DNA of 9,572 nucleotides from Zymomonas sp. (GCA_027489105.1 JAIYAJ010000508.1:1-9572), one strand, 5' to 3'. Positions 1 through 7,086 are shown, counted from the first letter of the stretch. The notes: a model not told the origin generated them from the sequence alone. Made by a program: numbers and translations.

Positions 1-2
1 CG

Positions 3-506
3 GTCAACGAGCGCGACATGATCGGCTCCGATCTGGTCCCCGACTATATGACCGAGGTCCAGCTGGGCGGCTTCTATGGCTGGCCCTGGTATTATTGGGG
101 CGGCTATATCGACAAGCGCGTGCCCGAACCGGAGCAGGACCTGCAATCCTACGTCATCCGACCCGATTATGCGCTGGGGCCGCATGTCGCCGCCCTCGGC
201 ATGACTTTCGCCAGGGATGCAATACTGGGCCCGGACTATGCCAGCGGCGCCTTCGTCGCCGAACATGGGTCGTGGAACCGGCGTCCGCGCTCGGGCTACA
301 AGCTGGTCTATGTCCCCTTCGCGCAGGGTAAGCCGATGGGCAAGCCGCGCGATGTGCTGACCGGATTCCTATCACCGTCGGAAGAGGCGCGTGGACGTCC
401 CGTCGCGGTGGCGGTCGGCAAGCGAGGCGGGTTGCTGGTCACCGACGATGTCGGAGGCAAAGTGTGGCGGGTGACGGCCAAAGGACCGATCACTCCGGCC
501 AAATGA
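3..506 (+). CDS. PQQ-dependent sugar (glucose/sorbosone-type) dehydrogenase, C-terminal part
   Basis: Partial gene: the frame is open from the left edge (first whole codon at base 3) and ends at TGA 504-506, leaving 167 residues. The start lies outside the window. The segment NERDMIGSDLVPDYMTEV, followed by GGFYGWPWYYWG, is the hallmark C-terminal region of the soluble glucose/sorbosone dehydrogenase beta-propeller family. Later landmarks are FVAEHGSWNRRPRSGY, a core blade of the propeller, and VAVGKRGGLLVTDDVGGKVWRV, the closing strand. Family members oxidise aldoses or sorbosone in the periplasm, using PQQ and passing electrons to the respiratory chain. The signal peptide and most of the PQQ-binding residues would be upstream and cannot be checked. 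The exact substrate is not predictable from this piece. It converges on bpt, with 45 bases between the two stop codons. Confidence 0.88.
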   Translation, partial: VNERDMIGSDLVPDYMTEVQLGGFYGWPWYYWGGYIDKRVPEPEQDLQSYVIRPDYALGPHVAALGMTFARDAILGPDYASGAFVAEHGSWNRRPRSGYKLVYVPFAQGKPMGKPRDVLTGFLSPSEEARGRPVAVAVGKRGGLLVTDDVGGKVWRVTAKGPITPAK

Positions 507-512
507 GCTATC

Positions 513-553
513 GAAGCGGTGGCGCGCCTGCGAGCCGCCGCTACGACCGCTTC
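513..553. terminator. Inverted repeat between two convergent genes, possible transcription stop
   Basis: GAAGCGGT at 513-520 is perfectly complementary to ACCGCTTC at 546-553, enclosing a 25-base GC-rich loop that begins with the palindrome GGCGCGCC. It fills the gap between the sugar dehydrogenase stop (506) and the bpt stop (552-554), overlapping the latter. Neither side has a strong T run (on the minus strand only CATTT follows, after a gap). A role as a bidirectional terminator is therefore inferred from position and symmetry only. Confidence 0.35.
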
Positions 554-1346
554 AGATCAGCTGGCTGAGCTTGGAGGGTGCCGAGAACGCCTCGGCCTGT
601 TCGACCGGGTGCGGGGCATCGAAACGGGTCCATCCGCCGGCGGACAGCCGCTCCAGTGGCTGGAAACGGGTCTTGTACTGCATCCGCGGCGATCCCTCGA
701 CCCAATAGCCGAGATAGACATAAGGCAGACCGGCTTCGACGGCCCGGCGAATATGGTCGAGGATGATGTAGGTGCCCAGACCGGGGCGCTGCACATCTTC
801 GGTCTCGAAGAAGCTGTAGACCATCGACAGACCATCGGCTTGCACGTCGGTCAGACAGGCGCCGACCAGACGGCCGGGGCGGCCGTCGACCCCAGGCTCG
901 CGATATTCGATGACATTGGTCTTGACCGGGGTCTGCTCGACCATGTCGGCGAAGTCGAGCTCGTCCATCTGGGCCATGCCGCCGCCGGGGTGGCGCGCCT
1001 TCAGATAGCCGCGCAGCAGTGCGAACTGTTCCTCGGTCGTCCAGGGCTTGCACTGGCTGACTTCGAGGTCGGCATGGCGACGCATCAGCTTGCGCTGGCT
1101 CGCATTGGGCTTGAACTGGTCAGCGACAACGCGGACCGACACGCAGGCCTGGCAGTCGACGCAGGTCGGCCGATAGGCGACGCCCTGGCTCCGCCGGAAG
1201 CCGATGCGCCCCAGCGCGTCGTTGAGATCTGCGGCGTTCGGGCCCGACAATTCGGTGAACACCTTCCGCTCGGTACGGCCCGGCAGATAGGGGCAAGGTC
1301 CCGGCGTGGTCACGAAGAAGCGGGGGAAGCGAAACTGCGCCGTCAT
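552..1346 (-). CDS. bpt: Aspartate/glutamate leucyltransferase (Bpt; arginyltransferase family)
   Basis: This 264-residue protein transfers Leu from leucyl-tRNA to proteins with N-terminal Asp or Glu, marking them for ClpS/ClpAP degradation (the bacterial N-end rule). It acts in the cytoplasm. The N-terminal ATE domain shows [16 protein letters not shown] (residues 18-33) and the cysteine cluster [16 protein letters not shown] (58-73; C62, C65, C68). The C-terminal acyltransferase-like domain has [11 protein letters not shown] (189-199) and [17 protein letters not shown] (209-225), all typical of Bpt. Length is normal for the family (about 250-280). The Bpt rather than Ate assignment rests on the compact bacterial form; databases often call such proteins arginyltransferase. 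The start is ATG 1344-1346, with a GGGGG tract 12 bases upstream as a weak ribosome site. It lies 136 bases downstream of ilvA on the same strand. Confidence 0.93.
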   Translation of the reverse strand: MTAQFRFPRFFVTTPGPCPYLPGRTERKVFTELSGPNAADLNDALGRIGFRRSQGVAYRPTCVDCQACVSVRVVADQFKPNASQRKLMRRHADLEVSQCKPWTTEEQFALLRGYLKARHPGGGMAQMDELDFADMVEQTPVKTNVIEYREPGVDGRPGRLVGACLTDVQADGLSMVYSFFETEDVQRPGLGTYIILDHIRRAVEAGLPYVYLGYWVEGSPRMQYKTRFQPLERLSAGGWTRFDAPHPVEQAEAFSAPSKLSQLI

Positions 1347-1482
1347 GTCGAAAGCTTGCCCCCTGTCAGATCCTGCCCCTCGGTCGAATCGGACTATGCC
1401 TACGCATGAACGTCATGAAAAGAGCATTAACCTCGATTTTTTCGTCGATTTTGACCATCATCTCCGCCGAAAGGCGAACGGC
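1347..1482 (-). promoter_or_regulatory. ilvA-bpt intergenic region with AT-rich direct repeat, probable bpt leader
   Basis: This 136-base gap separates the ilvA stop from the bpt start, both on the minus strand. Bases 1425-1455 are markedly AT-rich for this genome. They contain TCGATTTT twice, at 1433-1440 and 1445-1452, repeated at a 12-base interval (about one helical turn). A small hairpin CGCC-GAAA-GGCG lies at 1465-1476, just beyond the ilvA stop, but no T run follows it on the minus strand, so it is not a clear terminator. I infer that the bpt promoter lies here; no -35/-10 pair with good spacing could be fixed. Confidence 0.3.
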
Positions 1483-2748
1483 TCAGGCCGCCTCGATCGG
1501 CGTCACCTCATAGCTTTCCTTGCGGAGCGCCTGCAGCAGACGGTCGAGATGCTGGGCGTCGCGCGTCTCGCATTCGATGTCCGCGATCAGGCCCTTGGCC
1601 GGCAGCGTCGTGAAGACGCGCTGGTGATAGACCTCGACGATGTTGACCTGCTGTTCATCGAACACGCGGGCGACATGAAACAAGGCGCCGGGCCGGTCCT
1701 GCAGGCGGATGCGCAGCCGCGCGAGGCGTCCCGACCGCGCGAGATCGCGCAACAGGACGTTGGCGAGCAGCCGCGTATCGATATTGCCGCCGCAGAGGAT
1801 GATGCCGACATTGCGGCCCCGGAAGCGCTCGGGATGGGCGAGCAGCGCGGCAAGGCCTGCCGCACCAGCGCCCTCGACCACCGTCTTCTCGATCTGGAGC
1901 AGCATCGATTCCTAGGTCTCCAGATCGCGCTCGGCCACCAGCACGATGTCGTCGACCAGCGCCTTGACGATCCGGGCGGTCAGCGCGCCCGGCTGCTTGA
2001 CCGCGATACCCTCGGCCAGTGTGTCGCCTTCGCATGGGAGGGTCACGCCTTTGATTTTAGCGTACATCGACGGGTAGAGCTCGGCCTGGACACCCACCAC
2101 CTGGATGGGGCGCCCGGTGGCGCGTGCGACGACCGCCGCGCCGGAGATCAGCCCGCCGCCGCCGATCGGCACGATGAGCGTATCGATCTCGGGCGCATCT
2201 TCGAGCATCTCGAGCGTGACGGTGCCCTGCCCCGCGATGACGGCGGCATCGTCGAACGGATGGACGAAGGTCAGCCCTTCCTGCTCGGCCAGCGTGCAGG
2301 CGGCGGCATAGGCATCGTCGAACCGCTCGCCCGACAGGATCACCCGCGCGCCATGGCCTTCGGTCTGCTGGACCTTCACCGTCGGCGTCGGCTTGGGCAT
2401 GACGATCGTGACGGGGATACCGAGGCGCGCGCCGTGATAGGCGAGGCCCTGGGCGTGGTTTCCGGCCGACGCCGCGATCACGCCGCGCTGGCGCTGTTCC
2501 TGGTTGAGCAGGCTGAGCTTGTTGAGCGCGCCGCGCTCCTTATAGGCGGCAGTGAACTGCAGATTCTCGAACTTCAGCCAGACATTGGCGCCGGTAATCC
2601 GGCTGAGCGTGCGGCTGTGCATGATCGGCGTCCGCACGATCGAGGGCGCGATGCGCGCATGGGCTGCGCGGACATCATCGACTGTGACGGAGACGCCGTG
2701 CTCGGCGCTGCTGCTGTTCTGCAAGGTAACCATGGTGTCGGCGCCCAT
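1483..2748 (-). pseudogene. ilvA: Threonine ammonia-lyase (ACT-domain, medium form), interrupted by an in-frame TAG
   Basis: The intact enzyme would deaminate threonine to 2-oxobutanoate, using PLP, as the first step of isoleucine synthesis. Reading from ATG 2748, the frame runs 278 codons to TAG at 1914-1912, then continues without any shift to TGA 1485-1483, giving 421 codon positions in all. That matches single-ACT threonine ammonia-lyases. The first part carries the PLP lysine in AAYKERGALNKL (K70), SAGNHAQG (94-101), and the phosphate loop GGGGLISG (196-203). The part after the stop begins LLQIEKTVVEGAGAAGLAALL, still catalytic domain, then CGGNIDTRLLANVLLRDLAR. It ends in an ACT domain (RLRIRLQDRPGALFHVARVF onward) that would bind isoleucine. 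The stop therefore removes the end of the catalytic fold and the whole allosteric domain. ATG 1905, six bases after the stop, could restart a 140-residue fragment. Alternatives are readthrough or a base error. The start has AGGAG 18 bases upstream, too far to be a strong ribosome site; ATG 2733 is an alternative. Confidence 0.85.
1912..1914 (-). other. In-frame amber codon within ilvA
   Basis: Minus-strand codons here read GAG ACC TAG GAA TCG ATG CTG. The residues around it, ERDLET before and ESMLLQIEKT after, align with one continuous helix of the family, so exactly one codon position is affected and the frame is kept. The TAG sits in CCTAGG (1911-1916), containing CTAG, which is generally rare in bacterial genomes. 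Nothing in the window suggests a pyrrolysine system or amber suppressor. Confidence 0.85.
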
Positions 2749-2807
2749 AGACGATTGCGCAGCAGACTCCTAGCGCGGGCTCCGATTCCGCCTTATGCGG
2801 TGCATCC
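2749..2807. promoter_or_regulatory. Divergent intergenic region between ilvA and the dehydrogenase gene
   Basis: These 59 bases must hold the start signals for two divergent genes, unless transcription begins inside the coding regions. A small hairpin CCGC-CTTAT-GCGG (2788-2800) ends 7 bases before the plus-strand ATG. No good Shine-Dalgarno sequence precedes that ATG, so initiation may be leaderless or weak. I could not identify a consensus promoter. Confidence 0.3.
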
Positions 2808-3677
2808 ATGGCAAAGGTGAGCTTTCTCGGGCTGGGCGCGATGGGCGCCCCTATCGCACGGCATCTGGCGGCTGCAGGCCATGATGTCACCGTCTACAAC
2901 CGCACGCGCGCCAAGGCCGAAGCCTGGGTGGCAAAACATGGCGGGCGGCTTGCGCCAACTCCGGCCGCCGCCGCCGAGGATGCCGACGCGGTCTTTTCCT
3001 GCGTCGGCGCCGATGGCGATCTGGAGACGGTGACGCTGCGCAGCGACGGCTGTTTCCGCGCGATGAAGAAGGGCGCGCTCTATGTCGACCATACGACGGC
3101 ATCCGCGCGTATCGCCAGGCAACTGGCGGTCGAAGGCCGTGATCGCGGACTGCTCGTCGTCGACGCGCCGGTATCGGGCGGCCAGTCGGGCGCGGAAGCG
3201 GGTACGCTGGCAATCATGTGCGGCGGCTCGGACAAGGCGGTCGAGGCGGCGATCCCCCTGATGCAGGCCTATTCGTCGCGCATCGTCCATAGCGGCGGAC
3301 CCGGCGCTGGACAGACCACCAAGATGGTCAACCAGATCTGCATCGCAGGCGCGATGCAGAGCGCGGCCGAGGCACTGCGATTCGCCCAAAATGCCGATCT
3401 CGACCTCGACCGGGTGTTCGAAGCGATCTCGGGCGGGGCTGCGGCCAGCTGGTATATGGTCAACCGCTGGAAGACGATGTCGGACGAGAGCTTCGACTTC
3501 GGCTTCGCGGTCGACTGGATGCGCAAGGATCTCGGCATCGCGATCGAGGAAGCGCGCTCGAACGGCGCCGCCCTCCCCTTCGCCGCACTGGCCGATCAAT
3601 TTTATGCCGAGACGCAGGCGCTGGGCTGTGGTCGACTCGACATCTCCTCGGTGGTCAAGCGACTGCCGCGCACATGA
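2808..3677 (+). CDS. NAD(P)-dependent beta-hydroxyacid dehydrogenase (3-hydroxyisobutyrate dehydrogenase family)
   Basis: A cytoplasmic oxidoreductase of 289 residues, the usual length for the family. The N-terminal Rossmann domain opens with FLGLGAMGAPIARHLAAAGH (residues 6-25; GxGxMG dinucleotide loop). N31-R32 at the end of the second strand (VYNRT) fits NADP(H) preference, which is an inference. The substrate-binding signature DAPVSGGQSGAEAGTL spans 119-134. The catalytic lysine is K172 in GQTTKMVNQ, with N175 following. The helical C-terminal domain carries WMRKDLGIAIEEA (K240, D241). Family members oxidise 3-hydroxyisobutyrate or reduce tartronate semialdehyde, glyoxylate or succinic semialdehyde; this sequence does not settle which. 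Its TGA overlaps the ATG of the amidohydrolase gene (ATGA, 3674-3677), so the two are almost certainly co-transcribed and translationally coupled. Confidence 0.9.
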   Translation: MAKVSFLGLGAMGAPIARHLAAAGHDVTVYNRTRAKAEAWVAKHGGRLAPTPAAAAEDADAVFSCVGADGDLETVTLRSDGCFRAMKKGALYVDHTTASARIARQLAVEGRDRGLLVVDAPVSGGQSGAEAGTLAIMCGGSDKAVEAAIPLMQAYSSRIVHSGGPGAGQTTKMVNQICIAGAMQSAAEALRFAQNADLDLDRVFEAISGGAAASWYMVNRWKTMSDESFDFGFAVDWMRKDLGIAIEEARSNGAALPFAALADQFYAETQALGCGRLDISSVVKRLPRT

Positions 3678-5338
3678 TCGCCCGCATGTTCGGCGCCAGC
3701 AGATGGGCGCTCGCCGCCCTGGCCCTGATCGCGTCGCCTGCCTTCGCCGACGGGCTGATCGACAATGCGAACGGCTACAGCTTCGACGACAAGGGCCAGC
3801 TCGTCCGTTTCGACGGGCTGCTGATCGATGGCCAGGGGCGCGTCTCCAAGCTGCTCCAGCGCGGTGACAAGCGCCCCGAGCGGCTCGACTTCCGCCTCGA
3901 TGCCAAGGGCCGCACCGTCATTCCGGGGCTGATCGACGCCCATGGCCATGTCATGGGGCTGGGGGAGGCGGCACTGTCGCTCGACCTGTCCGCAACCAGA
4001 AGCCTTGTTGAGGCGCAGGACGCGCTGCGTCGCTACGCAGCCGACCGTCCCACCCCGCTCTGGATTCGCGGCGGAGGCTGGAACCAGGAACGCTGGCAGC
4101 TCGGCCGCTTCCCGACCGCCGCCGACATCGACGCCATCACGCCCGGCCGCCCCGTCGTGCTCGACCGCGTCGATGGCCATGCCCTGCTGGCGAACAGCGC
4201 GGCGATGACGGCGGCCGGAATCACTGCCGCGACCAAGGACCCGCCCGGCGGCCGCATCGAGCGCGACGCCAAGGGCCAGCCGACGGGCGTCTTCGTCGAC
4301 GCCGCGCAGCAGCTGGTGATGACGGCGGTGCCCGCGATGCTCCCGCGCGAGCGCGATGCCGCCCTCGTCAAGGCGCAGGACATCCTGCTCGGCTATGGCA
4401 TCACCGCCACCGCCGACATGGGCACCTCCCCCGACGACTGGCTGACGATGCGCCGCGCCGGCGATGCAGGGCGCCTGAAGGTGCGAATCATCTCTTATGC
4501 AGGCGGGATACCGGCGCTGCTCGCGGTGGCGGGCACCGGGCCGACGCCCTGGCTCTATGACGGTCGGCTCCGCATGGTCGGGGTCAAGCTGTACGACGAC
4601 GGCGCGCTCGGTTCGCGCGGGGCGTGGCTGAAGGCGCCCTATGCCGATGCACCGGGGCAGAAAGGGCTGCGCTTCCTGGAGGACGCCAAGCTCCGCAACC
4701 TGATGAGCCGCGCGGCGATGGACGGTTTCCAGACCGCCGTCCACGCGATCGGCGACGCCGCCAACGAACAGGTGCTCGGCGCGATCGAGGAATTGTCGGA
4801 CACCTACAAGGGCGATCGCCGCTGGCGGATCGAACATGCCCAGATCGTCGATCCGGCCGACCTTCCCCGCTTCGCCAGATATGGCATCATCCCCTCGATG
4901 CAGCCGGTTCACCAGACGTCGGACCATGCCATGGCCGAGGCGCGACTGGGTCCCGACCGGCTGGGCGGCGCTTATGCCTGGAAGACGATGCTCGACAACA
5001 AGGTGCCGCTGGCCTTCGGCTCGGACTATCCGGTCGAAAGCCCCAACCCCTTTCCCGCCCTCGCCGCCGCCGTAAGCCGGGAGGATCCGTCCGGCCAGCC
5101 GCCCGGCGGGTGGCAGCCGCAGCAGGCGATCAGCATCGCCGAGGCCGTCCGCGCCTTCACCACGACCGCAGCTTATGCGGGCTTTGCCGAGGACCGGATC
5201 GGGTCGCTGACGCCCGGCCATTTCGCGGATTTCGTGATCCTCGATCGCGACATCTTCACCGCCGGCGTCGCCGATCTGCGTAGCGCCAGGGCGGTCGAAA
5301 CCTGGATCGCGGGCAAGCGGGCCTGGACCGCACCCTGA
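3674..5338 (+). CDS. Exported metal-dependent amidohydrolase, YtcJ-like (amidohydrolase 3 family)
   Basis: A 554-residue hydrolase with an N-terminal signal sequence: basic start, hydrophobic run WALAALALIA (11-20) and a likely cleavage after SPAFA (A25). It should therefore act in the periplasm. The TIM-barrel metal site is visible in order: VIPGLIDAHGH (HxH at H90 and H92), the metal-bridging lysine region VGVKLYDDGALGSRG (K305), TAVHAIGD (H357), RIEHAQ (H388) and AFGSDYPVE (D451). The C-terminal PGHFADFVILDRD is the small beta-domain strand pair. Relatives hydrolyse amides, formamides or cyclic ureides, but the substrate cannot be read from sequence. The ATGA overlap with the upstream dehydrogenase gene (which lacks a signal peptide) indicates an operon. 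No ribosome site is evident, consistent with coupled translation. The next gene on this strand starts 82 bases after the stop. Confidence 0.9.
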   Translation: MIARMFGASRWALAALALIASPAFADGLIDNANGYSFDDKGQLVRFDGLLIDGQGRVSKLLQRGDKRPERLDFRLDAKGRTVIPGLIDAHGHVMGLGEAALSLDLSATRSLVEAQDALRRYAADRPTPLWIRGGGWNQERWQLGRFPTAADIDAITPGRPVVLDRVDGHALLANSAAMTAAGITAATKDPPGGRIERDAKGQPTGVFVDAAQQLVMTAVPAMLPRERDAALVKAQDILLGYGITATADMGTSPDDWLTMRRAGDAGRLKVRIISYAGGIPALLAVAGTGPTPWLYDGRLRMVGVKLYDDGALGSRGAWLKAPYADAPGQKGLRFLEDAKLRNLMSRAAMDGFQTAVHAIGDAANEQVLGAIEELSDTYKGDRRWRIEHAQIVDPADLPRFARYGIIPSMQPVHQTSDHAMAEARLGPDRLGGAYAWKTMLDNKVPLAFGSDYPVESPNPFPALAAAVSREDPSGQPPGGWQPQQAISIAEAVRAFTTTAAYAGFAEDRIGSLTPGHFADFVILDRDIFTAGVADLRSARAVETWIAGKRAWTAP

Positions 5339-5420
5339 ATCCAATCCCCACGCTTGGACCGGTAACAATTGTCGGGCAACGCGCGTTCATCCCTCCGACC
5401 TGCCACTATCGGACGCCCCC
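5339..5420 (+). promoter_or_regulatory. Upstream region of the PhoK-like phosphatase gene
   Basis: The 82-base gap between the amidohydrolase stop and the phosphatase ATG has one AT-rich spot, which contains the palindrome ACAATTGT (5365-5372). CCG (5359-5361) and CGG (5373-5375) flank it as an imperfect dyad. A TTGGAC hexamer (5354-5359) resembles a -35 box but no convincing -10 follows at the right distance. I do not see tandem PHO-box repeats. No Shine-Dalgarno sequence precedes the ATG. The phosphatase may be read from its own promoter here or by readthrough from the amidohydrolase unit. Confidence 0.25.
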
Positions 5421-7070
5421 ATGAAGATATCGCTTTTCGCCGCCGCCCTTCTTGCCACCGCTGCGACCTCGACCCAGGCGGCCCCGCCGCCCAAGCCTAA
5501 GCTGATCCTGGCCATATCGGTCGACCAGTTCTCGTCGGAGGTGTTCCAGCGCTATCGGGGCACCTATGTCGCTGGCCTAAAGACACTCGCGGGTGGGGTC
5601 GCTTATGCGATCGCCTATCATAGCCATGCAGCCACAGAGACCTGCCCCGGCCATTCCGCGATCCTGACGGGCCGTTATCCTGCGAACACGGGGATCATCG
5701 CGAACGACTGGATCGATCGGAAGACCGGTAAGAGCGTCTATTGCCTTTCGGTTCCGGGCCAGCCCGATCCAGAGGCGCGCGGCCATCAGAACATCCGTGC
5801 GACGACGCTGGGCGACTGGACCAAGGCTGCCCAGCCCGGCTCCCGCGTCTTCGCCGTATCGGGCAAGGATCGTGGCGCGATCACCATGGCGGGCAAGACT
5901 GCCGACGGCGTCTATTGGTGGGTCGACGGCAAAGGCTATGTCACTTCGCCTTATGCCGGTCCGACGACCGAAACGGTTACCGCCCCGGCGGCGGCCTTCG
6001 ATGCGGCGCTGATGGCGCAATGGGCGAAGCGCCCGCCGAAGCTCTGGCCGAAACTGCCCCGTCGCTGCGCGGCGCTCCAGAAGGCGCATCATTTCGGCGA
6101 TATCGACCTGTCGGGCCGGGTGCCGCCCGAGGCCGAGACGGCATCGCTCAAGGCGAAGGATTATCTGTCGACCAAGGCCTTCCAGGGATCGCTGCGCGCC
6201 TCCCCGCTCTATGATTCGCTGGCGGTCGACTTCGCCACTCAGATCCTTGCGCGGGAAAAGCTGGGCCATGGGCCGGCGACCGACATCCTCACCGTCAGCC
6301 TGTCGGCGACCGACTATATCGGCCATCGCTTCGGCAATGGCGGAGCGGAAATGTGCGCGCAACAGGCGGCGCTCGATGCCACGATCGGCCGGCTTCTGAA
6401 GGCGGTCGAGGCGCAGAAGGTGCCCTTCGTCGTGATGCTGACCGCCGATCATGGCGCCACGGATGCCGCCGAGCGCGAACATGAACATGACAGCAAGGCG
6501 AGCCGCCTCGATTCCAAAGCGTTCATGGGGCGGCTGGACGCGACGCTGCGCGACGAACTGAAGCTGGACGAATCCCCGCTGCTCGGCAGCGATCCGACCC
6601 AGATCTACATCAAGGCCATGGACGACGAGGGCAAGCGGCTCGCTATCCGTACCGCCGCGCTGGCCTGGATCAAGCAGCAGCCCGAGGTGGTCGAGGCCTA
6701 TACCGGTCCCGAGGTCGAGGCGGCGTCGGTTCCGATCGGAACCCCGCCCGAGATGATGACGATGCTGCAGCGCCTGCGGCTGAGCTATGACCGCGAGCGG
6801 TCGGGCGACATCATGGTCGTCTTTCGCGAGCGCACTTCCTTCGGCCGCCCGCTGAAAACGGGCGACACCGTCGCCGGTCACGGCACGCCTTGGGACCATG
6901 ACCGGCAGGTGCCGATCCTGTTCTGGTGGCCCGACGCTTCCGCCGAGGATCGCAAGGCCAGTGCCGAGGTGGTCGATATCGCGCCGACGCTGGCCGGCGT
7001 GGTAGGCATCAAGCCGCCGGTGCCCGTCGACGGACGCTGCCTCGATCTCGGCGGCAACTGCCCGAAATAA
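5421..7070 (+). CDS. Secreted alkaline phosphatase/phosphodiesterase, PhoK (SPAP)-like
   Basis: A 549-residue exported phosphomonoesterase of the alkaline phosphatase/NPP superfamily, resembling the Sphingomonas PhoK/SPAP enzymes (about 560 residues, Zn/Ca-dependent). The signal peptide is MKISLFAAALLATAATSTQA, with cleavage after A20. The mature start KLILAISVDQFSSE supplies metal ligand D35. AATETCPGHSAILTG carries the Thr nucleophile T74, and IIANDW carries N95, 21 residues later, the same spacing I recall in PhoK (T89/N110). SGKDRGA gives K149 and R151, which contact phosphate in PhoK. SATDYIGHRFG gives D298 and H302; TADHGAT gives D343 and H344; VAGHGTPWDHD gives H487. All metal and catalytic positions are therefore present and the enzyme is predicted active. 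Thr plus Lys/Arg favours the PhoK monoesterase type over a diesterase, an inference. C543 and C548 near the C-terminus may form a disulfide. It probably scavenges phosphate outside the cytoplasm. Confidence 0.9.
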   Translation: MKISLFAAALLATAATSTQAAPPPKPKLILAISVDQFSSEVFQRYRGTYVAGLKTLAGGVAYAIAYHSHAATETCPGHSAILTGRYPANTGIIANDWIDRKTGKSVYCLSVPGQPDPEARGHQNIRATTLGDWTKAAQPGSRVFAVSGKDRGAITMAGKTADGVYWWVDGKGYVTSPYAGPTTETVTAPAAAFDAALMAQWAKRPPKLWPKLPRRCAALQKAHHFGDIDLSGRVPPEAETASLKAKDYLSTKAFQGSLRASPLYDSLAVDFATQILAREKLGHGPATDILTVSLSATDYIGHRFGNGGAEMCAQQAALDATIGRLLKAVEAQKVPFVVMLTADHGATDAAEREHEHDSKASRLDSKAFMGRLDATLRDELKLDESPLLGSDPTQIYIKAMDDEGKRLAIRTAALAWIKQQPEVVEAYTGPEVEAASVPIGTPPEMMTMLQRLRLSYDRERSGDIMVVFRERTSFGRPLKTGDTVAGHGTPWDHDRQVPILFWWPDASAEDRKASAEVVDIAPTLAGVVGIKPPVPVDGRCLDLGGNCPK

Positions 7071-7086
7071 GGTCGGCGGAGCGACC
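7057..7086 (-). terminator. Intrinsic terminator of the minus-strand beta-helix gene, in a 16-base convergent gap
   Basis: GGTCG (7071-7075) and CGACC (7082-7086) form a 5-bp stem around a GC-rich 6-base loop. The hairpin exactly fills the gap between the phosphatase stop (7070) and the beta-helix gene stop (7087). Read on the minus strand, the hairpin is followed at once by TTATTTC, a fair T-rich tail, so it suits the minus-strand gene. Read on the plus strand it has no T run. The T tract lies inside the last codons of the phosphatase gene. Confidence 0.45.

Noticed and set aside
519..1409. 296-codon open frame on the plus strand, antisense to bpt
   Set aside because: The opposite strand encodes a canonical Bpt of normal length, so this is a shadow frame.
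1465..1476. CGCC-GAAA-GGCG hairpin as an ilvA terminator or structured RNA
   Set aside because: Only a 4-bp stem, and on the ilvA strand the sequence after it is A- and G-rich rather than T-rich.
1912..1914. TAG decoded as pyrrolysine or another recoded residue in ilvA
   Set aside because: No pyl genes or suppressor features are visible, threonine ammonia-lyases have no known recoded residue here, and this lineage is not known to recode TAG.
1483..2748. Frameshift as the cause of the ilvA break
   Set aside because: The stop positions and both coding parts are in the same frame (start codons 843 bases apart, a multiple of 3), so no insertion or deletion is needed.
1306..2820. 504-codon open frame on the plus strand, antisense to ilvA and the bpt start
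   Set aside because: It mirrors the reading frame of a clear ilvA homologue. Its protein is rich in R, H, D, G and A with no family motif, typical of GC-rich antisense shadow frames.
3602..5368. 588-codon open frame on the minus strand, antisense to the amidohydrolase
   Set aside because: Long only because the opposing gene is GC-rich and rarely uses codons whose complements are stops. It has low-complexity composition, no signal peptide and no recognisable motif.
5339..5420. PHO box upstream of the PhoK-like gene
   Set aside because: I looked for paired CTGTCAT-like heptamers and found none close to consensus.
5577..6899. 440-codon open frame on the minus strand, antisense to the phosphatase
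   Set aside because: The plus-strand frame has a full set of catalytic residues; the minus-strand product is Arg/Gly/His-rich with no domain signature.
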